Assembly (NCBI RefSeq): GCF_006542425.1
Contig: NZ_VFID01000011.1
Location: 62,001 to 126,000 of the forward strand
Reading direction: 5' to 3'
Source: Pseudoxanthomonas sp. z9
GTDB lineage: Bacteria > Pseudomonadota > Gammaproteobacteria > Xanthomonadales > Xanthomonadaceae
Length of the DNA stretch: 64,000 nucleotides
Under the pieces are notes generated by a model. The model did no database searches, was not told the origin of the DNA, and saw only the letters and a list, made by a program, of their open reading frames with translations. A program made the translations under genes and the position numbers. Within the stretch, counting starts at the first letter, position 1; each line of letters starts with the position of its first letter. Of the stretch, positions 18,501-27,362 are shown piece after piece.

Positions 18501-21383
18501 GATGGCAGCTATCAGGTGTTCGTGGACCCGGCTCACGGCAAGACGCTGACCGCGCAGTTGCGGTTGGCGACGGGCACCGCCGAAGGCTTGGGGGTGGCGA
18601 ACGAGCCAATCTCGTACGAAGCACGAGGCGCCGGCGAGGCAGCGTACTTTACCTTCACCGCCAAGGATGGGGACAACCTCGGCTTGGGCATCAGTGAGCT
18701 GCAGATAACTCCGGAGAACTGGCACACCTACAGCTATGTCCAGGTGTACCGACCGGATGGCAAGCAAGGGTGGTCCAGTACCTGCTACGTCAGTGATGGC
18801 GGCTGCGACGTGAACTTGTCGCGATTGTCGGCGGGCACGTACGCGGTGGTGGTGGAGCCGGTATCGGCCGGACAGCGGTTGCAGTTCAAGGCCTCCTTGT
18901 CGGCGGACGGGACAGGTGAGTTGGTACCGGACGCGTGGAAGACACTGGTGCTGAGTCGGCCGGGCCAGAACGGTCGGCTGAGCTTCACCGGCACGGCCGG
19001 GCAGCGGTTGGGCCTGCAGGTCAGTGGGCAGCAGACGCTGCCGGCGAATCGTTATGTCTACTACTACGTATACACCCCCCAGGGCAGCTTGCTGACTTCG
19101 CGGTCGGTGCGAACTGGCGACACATTGGATCTGCCAGTGCTGCCGGCGGATGGCACCTACCAAGTGTTTGTGGATCCGGAGTACGGCGAGACGCTGACGG
19201 CGCAGCTGCGGTTGGCGACCGGCACGGCCGAAGGGCTGGGGGTGGCGAACGCGTCGGTCTCCTATGAAGCACGAGGTGTGGGCGAGGCGGCGTACTTCAC
19301 CTTCACCGCACGGGACGGGGACAACCTGGGCCTGGGCATCAGCGAACTGCGCATACCCGGTGGTAGCAATGCCCGTGTCGAGGTGTACCGGCCGGATGGC
19401 ACGCAGTTGCGGTACCGGTACTGCTACGCCAGTGATGGCGGCTGCGACGTGAACCTGCCGCGGTTATCGGCGGGCACGTACGCGGTGGTGGTGGAACCGG
19501 TCTCGTCCACTCAGCGCTTGCAGTTCAAAGTCACCTTGTCGGCGGATGTGACGGGTGAGCTGGTGCCGGATGCGTGGACGCCATTGACACTGAATCGACC
19601 GGGCCAGAACGGTCGGTTGCACTTCACCGGCACGGCTGGGCAACGATTGGGCCTTCAGACCCGTGGACAGCAGACGCTGCCGGCGAATCGTCATGTCTAC
19701 TACTACGTGTACACTCCCCAAGGCAGTTTGCTGACTTCGAGGTCGATGCGAGCCGGCGGCACACTGGATCTGCCAGTGCTGCCAGTGGACGGTACCTACC
19801 AGGTGTTTGTGGATTCGGAGTACGGCGAGACGCTGACGGCACAGTTGCGGTTGGCGACCGGCACGGCCGAAGGGCTGGGGGTGGCGAACGCGCCGGCCGC
19901 GTATGAAGCACGGGGCGCCGGCGAGGCGGCGTACTTCACCTTCACCGCAAGGGAAGGGGACAACCTCGGCCTGGGCCTGAGCGAACTGGCCGACAATGAG
20001 GACCGTCACGCCTACCTCCGTGTGTACCGGCCGGACGGCACGCAGTTGCGGTACCGGTACTGCTACGTCAGTTATGGCGGCTGCGACGTGAACCTGCCGC
20101 GGTTGTCGGCGGGCACCTACGCGGTGGTGGTGGAACCGGCCTCGTCCACTCAGCGCTTGCAGTTCAAAGTCACCTTGTCGGCGGACGTGACAGGTGAGCT
20201 GGTGCCGGATGCGTGGACGCCATTGACGCTGAGTCGACCGGGCCAGAACGGTCGGTTGCACTTCACCGGCACGGCCGGGCAGCGGTTGGGCCTGCAAGTC
20301 AGCGGGCAGCAGACGCTGCCCGCTGACCGGAACGTGTACTACTACGTGTATGCGCCGGACCTTAGTCTGCTGACGTCCGGAGCCCTAGAGGGCGGCGGTA
20401 CGCTCCGCATGCCGGCGTTGCCGAAGGACGGCCCCTACCAGATATTTGTGGATCCGGCTTACGGCGAGACGCTGACGGCACAGCTGCGGTCGGCGACCGG
20501 CACGGCCGAAGGGTTGGGGGTGGCGAACGGGCCGGTCGCGTATGAAGCACGAGGTACGGGCGAGGCGGCGTACTTCACCTTCACCGCCAGGGAAGGGGAC
20601 AACCTGGGCCTGGGAATCAGCGAGATGCGCATTGTCAGAGGCAACTCTGCCTACCTCGACGTGTATCGGCCCAATGGTGATCGAATGATGCATGGAACCT
20701 GCAGTGCTGGCTGCCGTGTGAACCTGCCGAATCTGCCGGCAGGCATTTATGTGGTGATAGTGAAACAGAGCCCGGTTGGGCGGCAGTTTCAGTTCAAGGC
20801 CACGCTGTCGGCGGACAAGATGGGCCTGCTGCTGCCGGACGACTGGAAGGCATTGGTGCTGGATCGTCCGGGGCAGGGAGCACGGCTGAGCTTCACTGGC
20901 ACGGCCGGCCAGCGGCTGAGTCTGCAGGTCAGGGGGCAGCGGACGGTGCCCGCTGATCGTCATATCCGTTACGAGATCTACAGCCCCAATGGCAGATTCT
21001 TGACTTCGCGAGCGCTGCGAAATGACGGTACGCAGGACCTGCCTGCATTGCCAACGGACGGCACCTACCAGGTGTTTGTGGATCCGATTCATGGCGAAAC
21101 GATGACCGTGCAGTTGCGGCTGGCTGTCAAGCCGCCCATCTCGAGCCGAGGCCGGCAGGGTCGAGTTGAGCCGGTGTTTTCATGGCGCACCGCAAGAATT
21201 CGAATGGATGCAGGCCCGTCTCCGGACGCGCGTGCAGGGCGCTGGATTCAAGATGGGAGCCATCGACTCCTGCCGATGCGCCCGCAAATCGGCAGTACAC
21301 GAAGCATGGCATGCCTGAACACCCGTGCACGCAGCCGAAGAGCGGCAGGCCTCAAGGAAGAACAAGGAACGCATCATGGATAA
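15522..21383 (+). CDS. Giant YD / IPT-TIG / PPC-repeat surface protein upstream of rhs
   Basis: A 1953-residue exported protein. A basic N-terminus and one hydrophobic helix (VIALMIFGVAASLAGA) form a signal peptide or anchor. Two YD-type motifs follow (YLYDANGRLV, YVYDAVGNL), as in Rhs proteins. Next come two IPT/TIG-like domains (about 95-270), one diverged PPC-like domain (~295-390), then seven tandem units of 213 residues (one is 216). Each unit is a pair of PPC-like beta domains (DGDNLGLGISEL..GTYAVVVEP; GQNGRLDFTGTA..GSYQVFVDP). The last ~85 residues after about 1868 are basic, domain-less sequence, possibly from a lost stop or frameshift. Its end overlaps the rhs start by 8 bp, so the two are coupled. 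ATG 15585 is an alternative start. Function unknown; a scaffold or partner for the Rhs protein is plausible. Confidence 0.72.
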   Translation: MSKKAQVSRRTARRSWSGGLGMWRKDSIRKKVRSTVFWRAWKAVIALMIFGVAASLAGATTYLYDANGRLVVATNEEGAHARYVYDAVGNLQGIERLRPDELAIFSMEPGRGAPGAHVLIRGQGFSAATAGNRVAFNGTAAEVVRASPTSLTVVVPAGATTGFVAVEAGGVSTVSTSAFVVDENEAPPVIRRIAPLRVAVGATVGIDGEHLMPIPGQSKVSVSGRFVSSARESAGNHIDFVVPANVGSGKVRVTTPFGKAESDEDLIVLPRDVSPADVETVHRIAPGSEPVSLGASGSGKWVVVLFDGKLGDYLSIQSDPGTGSAVEYVVRDPANQILAKGSLSASLASLHLPALNKTGSYAIYMKRAPEAGSWRLSVEVDPTQAIDGESRALGVWAPGQSKRFLLSGRIGDNLGLGISELDAPGGSYARVEVYRPDGTQLRYRYCYVSDGGCDVNLSRLSAGTYAVVMEPAWSRQQVQFKVTLSTDVTGLLSPDEWKTLALDRYGQNGRLSFTGTAGQRLGLQVSGQQTLPADRNVYYTVYAPDRTLLTSGTLRGGGALDLPALPADGSYQVFVDPYYGETLTAQLRLATGTAEGLGVTNTPAAYEARGTGEAAYFTFTARDGDNLGLGISELRISGGSYAYVRVYRPDGKRGWSSTCYLSHGGCEVNLPRLSAGTYAVVVEPASSTQRLQFKATLSADVTGELVPDAWTPLILSRPGQNGRLDFTGTASQRLGLQVSGQQTLPADGNVYYTVYAPDRTLLTSGTLRGGGALDLPALPADGSYQVFVDPYYGETLTAQLRLATGTAEGLGVTNAPAAYEARGTGEAAYFTFTARDGDNLGLGISELRIPGGSYAYVEVYRPDGTQLRYRYCYVSDGGCDVNLPRLSAGTYAVVVEPASAGQRLQFKATLSADVTGELVSDAWTPLTLSRLGQNGRLHFTGTAGQRLGLQVSGHQTLPVNWDVYYTVYAPDRTLLTSKALRGGGALDLPALPADGSYQVFVDPAHGKTLTAQLRLATGTAEGLGVANEPISYEARGAGEAAYFTFTAKDGDNLGLGISELQITPENWHTYSYVQVYRPDGKQGWSSTCYVSDGGCDVNLSRLSAGTYAVVVEPVSAGQRLQFKASLSADGTGELVPDAWKTLVLSRPGQNGRLSFTGTAGQRLGLQVSGQQTLPANRYVYYYVYTPQGSLLTSRSVRTGDTLDLPVLPADGTYQVFVDPEYGETLTAQLRLATGTAEGLGVANASVSYEARGVGEAAYFTFTARDGDNLGLGISELRIPGGSNARVEVYRPDGTQLRYRYCYASDGGCDVNLPRLSAGTYAVVVEPVSSTQRLQFKVTLSADVTGELVPDAWTPLTLNRPGQNGRLHFTGTAGQRLGLQTRGQQTLPANRHVYYYVYTPQGSLLTSRSMRAGGTLDLPVLPVDGTYQVFVDSEYGETLTAQLRLATGTAEGLGVANAPAAYEARGAGEAAYFTFTAREGDNLGLGLSELADNEDRHAYLRVYRPDGTQLRYRYCYVSYGGCDVNLPRLSAGTYAVVVEPASSTQRLQFKVTLSADVTGELVPDAWTPLTLSRPGQNGRLHFTGTAGQRLGLQVSGQQTLPADRNVYYYVYAPDLSLLTSGALEGGGTLRMPALPKDGPYQIFVDPAYGETLTAQLRSATGTAEGLGVANGPVAYEARGTGEAAYFTFTAREGDNLGLGISEMRIVRGNSAYLDVYRPNGDRMMHGTCSAGCRVNLPNLPAGIYVVIVKQSPVGRQFQFKATLSADKMGLLLPDDWKALVLDRPGQGARLSFTGTAGQRLSLQVRGQRTVPADRHIRYEIYSPNGRFLTSRALRNDGTQDLPALPTDGTYQVFVDPIHGETMTVQLRLAVKPPISSRGRQGRVEPVFSWRTARIRMDAGPSPDARAGRWIQDGSHRLLPMRPQIGSTRSMACLNTRARSRRAAGLKEEQGTHHG
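16719..21126 (+). repeat. Seven tandem 639-bp coding repeats (one 648 bp)
   Basis: Anchoring on the GACAACCTGGG-type motif gives positions 16755, 17394, 18033, 18672, 19320, 19959 and 20598: spacings of 639 bp except one of 648. Parts of neighbouring units are almost identical in DNA (compare 17128-17330 with 17767-17969), showing recent duplication or gene conversion; the seventh unit is the most diverged. Confidence 0.9.
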
Positions 21384-24300
21384 GCACCCGCGCAGTCAGA
21401 AGAGCTTTTCCCTGGCCGTCTTGCTGAGTCTGTTCGCGGTCACGGCCAGCAGCGGGCAGGTACCGTCCCAGTCGGTACCTCCGGCGTCGATGGACAAGAA
21501 CGAAGTGCCTACGTCCACGCGCCAGACCTTGACACCCATGGAGCGCAAGGTGCCCCTTCAGGATGGACGAACGCTGGTCCTGTCGGGTGATGGCAATACC
21601 TTGATCGAACGCGATGCGAATACCGGTGGGATCACGCATCGAGTCGAACTGGAATCCGTGCGAATCGGGGCGAGCCTGACCCTGATGCCACAGGGGCGCG
21701 TGCTCATCTGGGGAGGCACGACTGCGGACGGCAAGTTGCAGCCGGATGGGGTCTGGTACGACCCGCGTTCGCGTCGCATTGAACCTGCGCTTGGCCTGCC
21801 CATGTCGGCCCGGGCGGGCCACAGCGCAACCGTGCTGACGGATGGGCGTCTGCTGTTGGCAGGCGGGCAGGGTGCCGGGGATGGTGCGCAACTTTGGGAC
21901 GAACGAACCGGAGTGCTCACCCATGTCCAGCGCCATCCTGGTGACCGGATGGCGGGTCATCGGGCGACCTTGCAGAGCGACGGAAAGGTCAGGTTGCGCG
22001 GAGGCGGGATTGCGGGACGGACGACGTCGACCGACGTCTGGTTCGACCCCGACACCTCGTCGTTTATTGAAAGGGCGCGCAACGACAACGAGCCCGCGCA
22101 GGCGCCCCGGATGGCGGGATCCCTGCCACGGCAAGGCGATCAGGCGGTCTCGACGGATGCGTTGATCGCCGTCAGGTTCACCCAGCGCATGCGCGCGCAG
22201 GAACTCAATCCTTCCACGGTGTCGTTGCTGGGGCCCGGCGGAATGACCCCCATCGACATCGTGGTGGTCGAGGAGGGCAGGCTGGTATTCGCACGCCCCG
22301 GACAGGCGCTCTATCCCGGATCCCGATACTCGCTGCTGGTGGATGGCGCGCATGCGGTGGATGGCCGCGCCATGCCGCTTGCGGTCCTGGACTTCCAGAC
22401 GGCTGTCATCGCCGGACCGGGAGAAGCCGAGGCGACTGCGGAGCAGCTTCCCGGCAACGCCGACCTGATCCAGGACAGCTCGGCGGAATGCGGATACCTG
22501 GAAAAACGCCAACCCTGCCGCAGGCAGGGCGCGTTGAAAGAAGGTGTCTGGCAACCGGGTCAGGACAATACAGACGGACGCTGGCGGGTTCCGGGAAACC
22601 AGCCGGACCTGCGCAACACCGAACTCATTGATCGCATCGTCCGCGCCATGCGCTTTACCAGTGTCATGGGGCAGATTCTCCGGGTGGACGGCGTGCCGGT
22701 GGCTGATGTCGAAATCAGCATCGGCGGCCGGCACGTCAGGACCAACCGGGATGGCTACTTCCTGTTGCACGAGGCTCCCGCGGGCAAGCAGGAACTGTAT
22801 GTCGATGGGACCACCGCGAACTCGGCGGGCGTGGAGTACGGGCAGTTCGTGGTCGGGTTGGATGTAAAGCCCGGCCAGCTCACCCAGATTCCCTACACCC
22901 TGTACCTGCCGCGTATCACCGCGCGGGACAAGAGCAGAATTGGCTCACCGCTCGGCAGGGACACGGTACTCACCCATCCGGACATGCCGGGCCTGCAGGT
23001 CCTCATCCCGCGCGATACCGTCATCCGGGACCGCAAGGGGCGGCTGGTCACCGAACTGGCCATCGTGCCGACGCCGGTCAACCGCGCGCCGTTTCCGGTG
23101 GCGGACAACTATCCGATGTACTTCACCCTGGAGCCCGGTGGTGCGACTGTGCAGGCGCTGACACCGCGAGCGGCGGAGGGCATCCGGATTTTCTATCCGA
23201 ACTACGACGGTCACCCGACGGGCACCCCGGCCAACTTCTGGATCTACGATCCCGCCGAAGGCTGGCGCGTCTACGGCCAGGGGCGTGTCACCAGTGACGG
23301 CAGCCGCTTCGCACCCGAGAAGGGAGTGGCGCTGCACCAGACCATGGGCGGAAGCTACTCGGTGGCGAGCAACGATCCGCCCACCGAGCCCGACCAACCG
23401 CCCTGCAGCGAAGCCTGTGGTTCCTCCGGCTCCGGTTCCGGCGCCACGGCCGGGGATCCCATCGATCTCTATACCGGCGAATTCTTCTACTCCGAAACCG
23501 ACGCCACCCTCAACGACATCCTGCCTGTTGCGATCAGTCGCCACTATCGGCCGAATGACACCGGCAAGCGGGAATTCGGCATCGGCACCACGTCGAATTT
23601 CGGCTATCGCATGTTCTCGCCGCCGGGTTCCGGCTATGACCTGATCCAGCTCATCCTGCCGGGTGGCATGCCGGTGGATTTCACCCGCATCGCGGGTACC
23701 GGCCTCACGGGGACCTGGAAACATTCGGGCGGCACGACCGGGTTCGCCGGTTCCGTCCTGAAGTATGTATACGACGATCAGGGCTATGGGCTTCTCCTGA
23801 CCCTGCGGGATGGCGCCATCATGCGCTTTGGCAACTACGCGCCCAACCCGCTGCGCTGGATGAAGGACAAGCACGGCAACCGGGTCGAGTTTGTCTATGA
23901 CGCGGGTTTGCTGGTACGTATCGTCTCTTCCAGTGGACGCTATCTGGCCCTGGAGCACGACGGCAACAACCGCGTCCAGCGTATCCGGGATCATTCCGGC
24001 AGGATCTGGGCGTACGCGTACGACGACAACGGCTTCCTGGCGCGCGTGACCTATCCCGACGGCACCACCCGGCGATACGGCTACCGGACCGAAAAACTCC
24101 CGGGTGGAAAGCGGAAGTCCCGGCTTGAGTCGATACACGACCAGAACGGCCACCGCATCGTGTACAACGAGTTCGAAGCCAGGGGCGAGGGCGGATGGAG
24201 CGGTCGCGTGGTGCGGCAGACCCAGGCCGATGGCGGCATCTATCGGCTTGAGTACGACCACGTCGATGGCGACACCGTCGGCACGTTGGTGACCCGCCCG

Positions 24301-26715
24301 GATGGAAGCCAGCGCAGGCTGGTATTCGACCTCGTCAGTCACTATCCCGTCAGCGACACATTGGGATATGGCACCGCGCTGGCGCAGACCACCCGATTCG
24401 AGCGTGACGCGGCAGGACGGTTGAGCGCGAAGGTGGATCCACTGGGGCGGCGTTCCGAGTATCGCTACGATGCCGAAGGCCAATTGACGGGCGAGACCCA
24501 TCTGCCGGGAACCCCGGAGGCCAGAAAGCTTGCCATCATGTACAACACGCATGGCGACCCCGTTTCGATGACGGACGCATTGGGCAGAACCACCACCCTG
24601 GGATACACCGATCGCTGCCTGTCCTCGGTGACCGATCCCGCGGGCCAGGTCCGACGTATCACCTGCAACTTTGCCGGCCAGCCCGCCGCCCTGTCGGACC
24701 CGCTCGGCAATCGCACCAGGTTCGAATACGAAGGCTACGAGTTGACCGCCACGATCGATCCGCTGGGCCGGCGAACCGAAATGCGCCATGACGCGCTGGG
24801 CCGGGTGATCAGCATGCGTGATACCGCGGGCCACACCGCGCGACGCGAGTACGACGCCATGGGCCGGATTGTTCGCCAGATCGATGCGACTGGTGGTGTG
24901 ACCGAGACCGGCTACGACGCCAACGGCAACGTGATGGCCGTCTTGCTGCCGCACGGCGCCGGCATCACTTACGCCTACGACGCGCGCAACCGGTTGACCG
25001 CGCGCACCGACAGCCTGGGCCAGACCGAGCGTTGGACCTATGACCTGATGGACCGCGTTACTTCCCATTCCGATCGCAATGGCGCGTTCACCCGTTTCCA
25101 GTACGACCTGCTGGGCCGGCTGGTACGGGTGGAGCAGGGACAGCATGTGGTCACGGCAAGCTACGATACCGGCGACCGCGTGCTGAGCATGGACGACAGC
25201 GACACAGGAACCCTGCGCTGGTCCTACAACGCGTTCGATGAAGTGGTGCAGGCCGCCAGCCCGCAGGGCATCGTGCGCTACGAGTACGATCGCGGTGGAC
25301 AGCGCATTGCCATGACTGCGGACGCGCAGCCCCGCATCCAATACCGCTATGACGCGGTTGGCCGCCTGACACGGTTGTGGCAGGGCAGCGAAAACGTGGC
25401 CTTCGACTACGATGCCGCCAGCCGGCTCATCCGCACCACGCTGCCCAACGGCGTCGAGACGGGCTACGCCTACAACCCGGACAGCCAGATCACCGGTATC
25501 GCCTGGACCAAGCCGGGTCAGGCGACACTGGGAACGCTGGGCTACGGCTACGACGCGCTCGGCCGCCGGGTGGCCCAGACCGGCACCCATGCCTCCCAAT
25601 TGCTACCGGGAGCGAGCCGGGGCAGCAACACCTTCGACGACAACAACCGGCAAACGCAGCACGACGGCAAGACCCTGAGCTACGACGCCAACGGCAACCT
25701 GCTGAGCGATGGCCAGCGGACTTATCACTGGAATGCGCGCAACCAGCTGGTCGCCATCAAGGTCGGGGATTCAGTGCAGGCCAGCTTCCAGTACGACCCA
25801 TTGGGCCGACGCATCAGCAAGACCGAAGGCGGGCAGACCATCACCTATCTCTACGACGGTGTGGACATCGTGCAGGAGCGGATGGGCCACACGGTCAATC
25901 CCGTCCTGACCGGACTAGGCATCGACCAGCGATTTGCCCGCAATGAGGGCAGAGAGCGCACCTACTTCCTGACGGATGCATTGGGTAGCACCCGGGCATT
26001 GACCAATGCAGCCGGTGAAGTGGTGCAGCGCTATGACTACACGCCGTATGGACAGACCCGTCAACTCAACGCCGGCACGACCAACCCGTATCAGTACACA
26101 GGGCGGGAGCGGGATGGGTCAGGCATCTACTACTACCGAGCCAGGTACTACTCGCCGGGAATGGGGCGGTTTATCAGTGAGGATCCGATTGGTCTGAAAG
26201 GTGGGGCCAATACATATGCTTATGTAAGTGGAAATCCTCTTTCCTATGCCGATCCAAGTGGTCTCGCACGATGCTATTACGCAATATATGAGGAAAGACT
26301 GATCTGTTATCCGGAACACTCGGATAACAATGGCGTAGATATTCGTGTTGCGTCAGGAAACAATGGAGGTGGATCGAGCTGTAAAAACAATCCTGACTGC
26401 ATAAACATACAGAGCAGGGGCCCCATCCCCATTGGTGAATGGAGATGGGATCCGGACGGATGGACAGGAAAACCAAACGGCCGTGTTCTTGAGGCGGAAC
26501 CTGAAACTGAAGACTTTGGCAGAGATCTGTTTAGGACCCATAGCTGCGCAAATCCATTCGGGCCATCTCTGGGGCCGAGATTCTGCTCCGAAGGATGCAT
26601 AACCGGAACTACTTCTGACATTCAAACTTTGAACAAACTATTGGATGCCGAGCCAGGTAGCTCGCTTCGCGTGAGCGATTGGTTGCCGCCCAGATTTCCT
26701 CCGCCAATTTTCTAA
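21376..26715 (+). CDS. Secreted Rhs/YD-repeat protein with C-terminal Tlde1 (DUF2778)-like toxin
   Basis: A 1779-residue polymorphic toxin. Sec signal peptide (SLAVLLSLFAVTASSG); kelch-like motifs (residues ~70-240, e.g. GHSATVLTDGRLLLAGGQ); a Big_5-like domain; a carboxypeptidase-regulatory-like domain (~435-500); a DUF6531-type block (PIDLYTGEFFY); many YD repeats; and the Rhs core ending YRARYYSPGMGRFISEDPIGLKG...DPSGLA near residue 1631. The tail (1632-1779) changes to AT-richer DNA and carries GPIPIG (1682-1687), H1722 and SEGC with C1741, the pattern of DUF2778/Tlde1 L,D-transpeptidase-like enzymes that attack peptidoglycan. I see no PAAR or VgrG-binding domain, so delivery is not obviously type VI. 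The start at 21376 overlaps the upstream gene. A signal-peptide-bearing immunity candidate follows 16 bp later. Confidence 0.85.
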   Translation: MDKHPRSQKSFSLAVLLSLFAVTASSGQVPSQSVPPASMDKNEVPTSTRQTLTPMERKVPLQDGRTLVLSGDGNTLIERDANTGGITHRVELESVRIGASLTLMPQGRVLIWGGTTADGKLQPDGVWYDPRSRRIEPALGLPMSARAGHSATVLTDGRLLLAGGQGAGDGAQLWDERTGVLTHVQRHPGDRMAGHRATLQSDGKVRLRGGGIAGRTTSTDVWFDPDTSSFIERARNDNEPAQAPRMAGSLPRQGDQAVSTDALIAVRFTQRMRAQELNPSTVSLLGPGGMTPIDIVVVEEGRLVFARPGQALYPGSRYSLLVDGAHAVDGRAMPLAVLDFQTAVIAGPGEAEATAEQLPGNADLIQDSSAECGYLEKRQPCRRQGALKEGVWQPGQDNTDGRWRVPGNQPDLRNTELIDRIVRAMRFTSVMGQILRVDGVPVADVEISIGGRHVRTNRDGYFLLHEAPAGKQELYVDGTTANSAGVEYGQFVVGLDVKPGQLTQIPYTLYLPRITARDKSRIGSPLGRDTVLTHPDMPGLQVLIPRDTVIRDRKGRLVTELAIVPTPVNRAPFPVADNYPMYFTLEPGGATVQALTPRAAEGIRIFYPNYDGHPTGTPANFWIYDPAEGWRVYGQGRVTSDGSRFAPEKGVALHQTMGGSYSVASNDPPTEPDQPPCSEACGSSGSGSGATAGDPIDLYTGEFFYSETDATLNDILPVAISRHYRPNDTGKREFGIGTTSNFGYRMFSPPGSGYDLIQLILPGGMPVDFTRIAGTGLTGTWKHSGGTTGFAGSVLKYVYDDQGYGLLLTLRDGAIMRFGNYAPNPLRWMKDKHGNRVEFVYDAGLLVRIVSSSGRYLALEHDGNNRVQRIRDHSGRIWAYAYDDNGFLARVTYPDGTTRRYGYRTEKLPGGKRKSRLESIHDQNGHRIVYNEFEARGEGGWSGRVVRQTQADGGIYRLEYDHVDGDTVGTLVTRPDGSQRRLVFDLVSHYPVSDTLGYGTALAQTTRFERDAAGRLSAKVDPLGRRSEYRYDAEGQLTGETHLPGTPEARKLAIMYNTHGDPVSMTDALGRTTTLGYTDRCLSSVTDPAGQVRRITCNFAGQPAALSDPLGNRTRFEYEGYELTATIDPLGRRTEMRHDALGRVISMRDTAGHTARREYDAMGRIVRQIDATGGVTETGYDANGNVMAVLLPHGAGITYAYDARNRLTARTDSLGQTERWTYDLMDRVTSHSDRNGAFTRFQYDLLGRLVRVEQGQHVVTASYDTGDRVLSMDDSDTGTLRWSYNAFDEVVQAASPQGIVRYEYDRGGQRIAMTADAQPRIQYRYDAVGRLTRLWQGSENVAFDYDAASRLIRTTLPNGVETGYAYNPDSQITGIAWTKPGQATLGTLGYGYDALGRRVAQTGTHASQLLPGASRGSNTFDDNNRQTQHDGKTLSYDANGNLLSDGQRTYHWNARNQLVAIKVGDSVQASFQYDPLGRRISKTEGGQTITYLYDGVDIVQERMGHTVNPVLTGLGIDQRFARNEGRERTYFLTDALGSTRALTNAAGEVVQRYDYTPYGQTRQLNAGTTNPYQYTGRERDGSGIYYYRARYYSPGMGRFISEDPIGLKGGANTYAYVSGNPLSYADPSGLARCYYAIYEERLICYPEHSDNNGVDIRVASGNNGGGSSCKNNPDCINIQSRGPIPIGEWRWDPDGWTGKPNGRVLEAEPETEDFGRDLFRTHSCANPFGPSLGPRFCSEGCITGTTSDIQTLNKLLDAEPGSSLRVSDWLPPRFPPPIF

Positions 26716-26731
26716 TTCGAGGATGAAAGGC

Positions 26732-27280
26732 ATGAGAAACAGCAATGTCTCCATTTCGCTTGCAGCTCTGTTGATGTTGGTAATGTTCCCATGCATAACT
26801 ATGGCAGAAGAAAGCCTACTTGAGCGAGCCATGAGCGGTGCAGAGTATTCAGTAATGACATCGCTGATAGTTCACAGAAACGGGAAGAGCAAATACCTAT
26901 GCGCTACAACAAAGTACGCATGTGTCGGAATGGATCGTGCGGAGCTTGGTGTTTCTCTGGTGGGTGGCGCTAGGCACAAGAACGCAGCAAAGAGGCTCCT
27001 CGGACTGGTTAGATATCAAATGGATGCGGGGCTTTCTGCCGACTACAAGTGCTATATCGGGGCAAATGGAGATGGAGTTCTTCTGGCGATGAAAAGTGCG
27101 GTCCCTAGCGCATTGAGAAGCCAATGCGTCAGCGAGTTTGATGGGTTCCTGAGAAGAGTGAAAAAAGAAGACTACGAGATAGGGGTTGACAAAATCTGCA
27201 GGACGGAATCTCAGATATCAAGGGAATTGCAGGACATGGCAGAGATAGCGAAATTAGGGTTGGATGAAGACTGCATGTAG
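26732..27280 (+). CDS. Probable periplasmic immunity protein for the Rhs-Tlde1 toxin
   Basis: A 182-residue protein with a signal peptide (SISLAALLMLVMFPCITMA/EES). The mature part is helical with several Cys residues (YLCATTKYACV, YKCYIG, SQCV, ICRTE, EDCM). I do not recognise a named family. It begins 16 bp after the rhs stop and shares the AT-rich base composition of the toxin tail. Export to the periplasm is what an immunity protein against a peptidoglycan-attacking toxin would need. GAGG lies 9 nt before the ATG at 26732; ATG 26723 is in frame but has no spacing from that site. The immunity role is inference from position, composition and localisation. Confidence 0.65.
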   Translation: MRNSNVSISLAALLMLVMFPCITMAEESLLERAMSGAEYSVMTSLIVHRNGKSKYLCATTKYACVGMDRAELGVSLVGGARHKNAAKRLLGLVRYQMDAGLSADYKCYIGANGDGVLLAMKSAVPSALRSQCVSEFDGFLRRVKKEDYEIGVDKICRTESQISRELQDMAEIAKLGLDEDCM

Positions 27281-27362
27281 ATGCAATAAAGCGGGCTTTT
27301 TTTAGCGGCCTGATTTCATAGTCACTCAAGTTTCAGCAGAAATTGTTGAGGATGTTCTTTCA

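Noticed and set aside
16719-21126. Assembly duplication artefact
   Set aside because: Units differ at many positions, one has a 9-bp insertion, and the reading frame stays open through all seven.
21376-26715. Type VI secretion-linked Rhs effector
   Set aside because: No PAAR domain, VgrG, Hcp or EagR-type chaperone gene is visible, and the protein starts with a Sec signal peptide.
27281-27362. Terminator after the immunity gene
   Set aside because: AAAGCGGGCTTTTTTT has a T-run but the possible stem leaves a loop too small to form a convincing hairpin.
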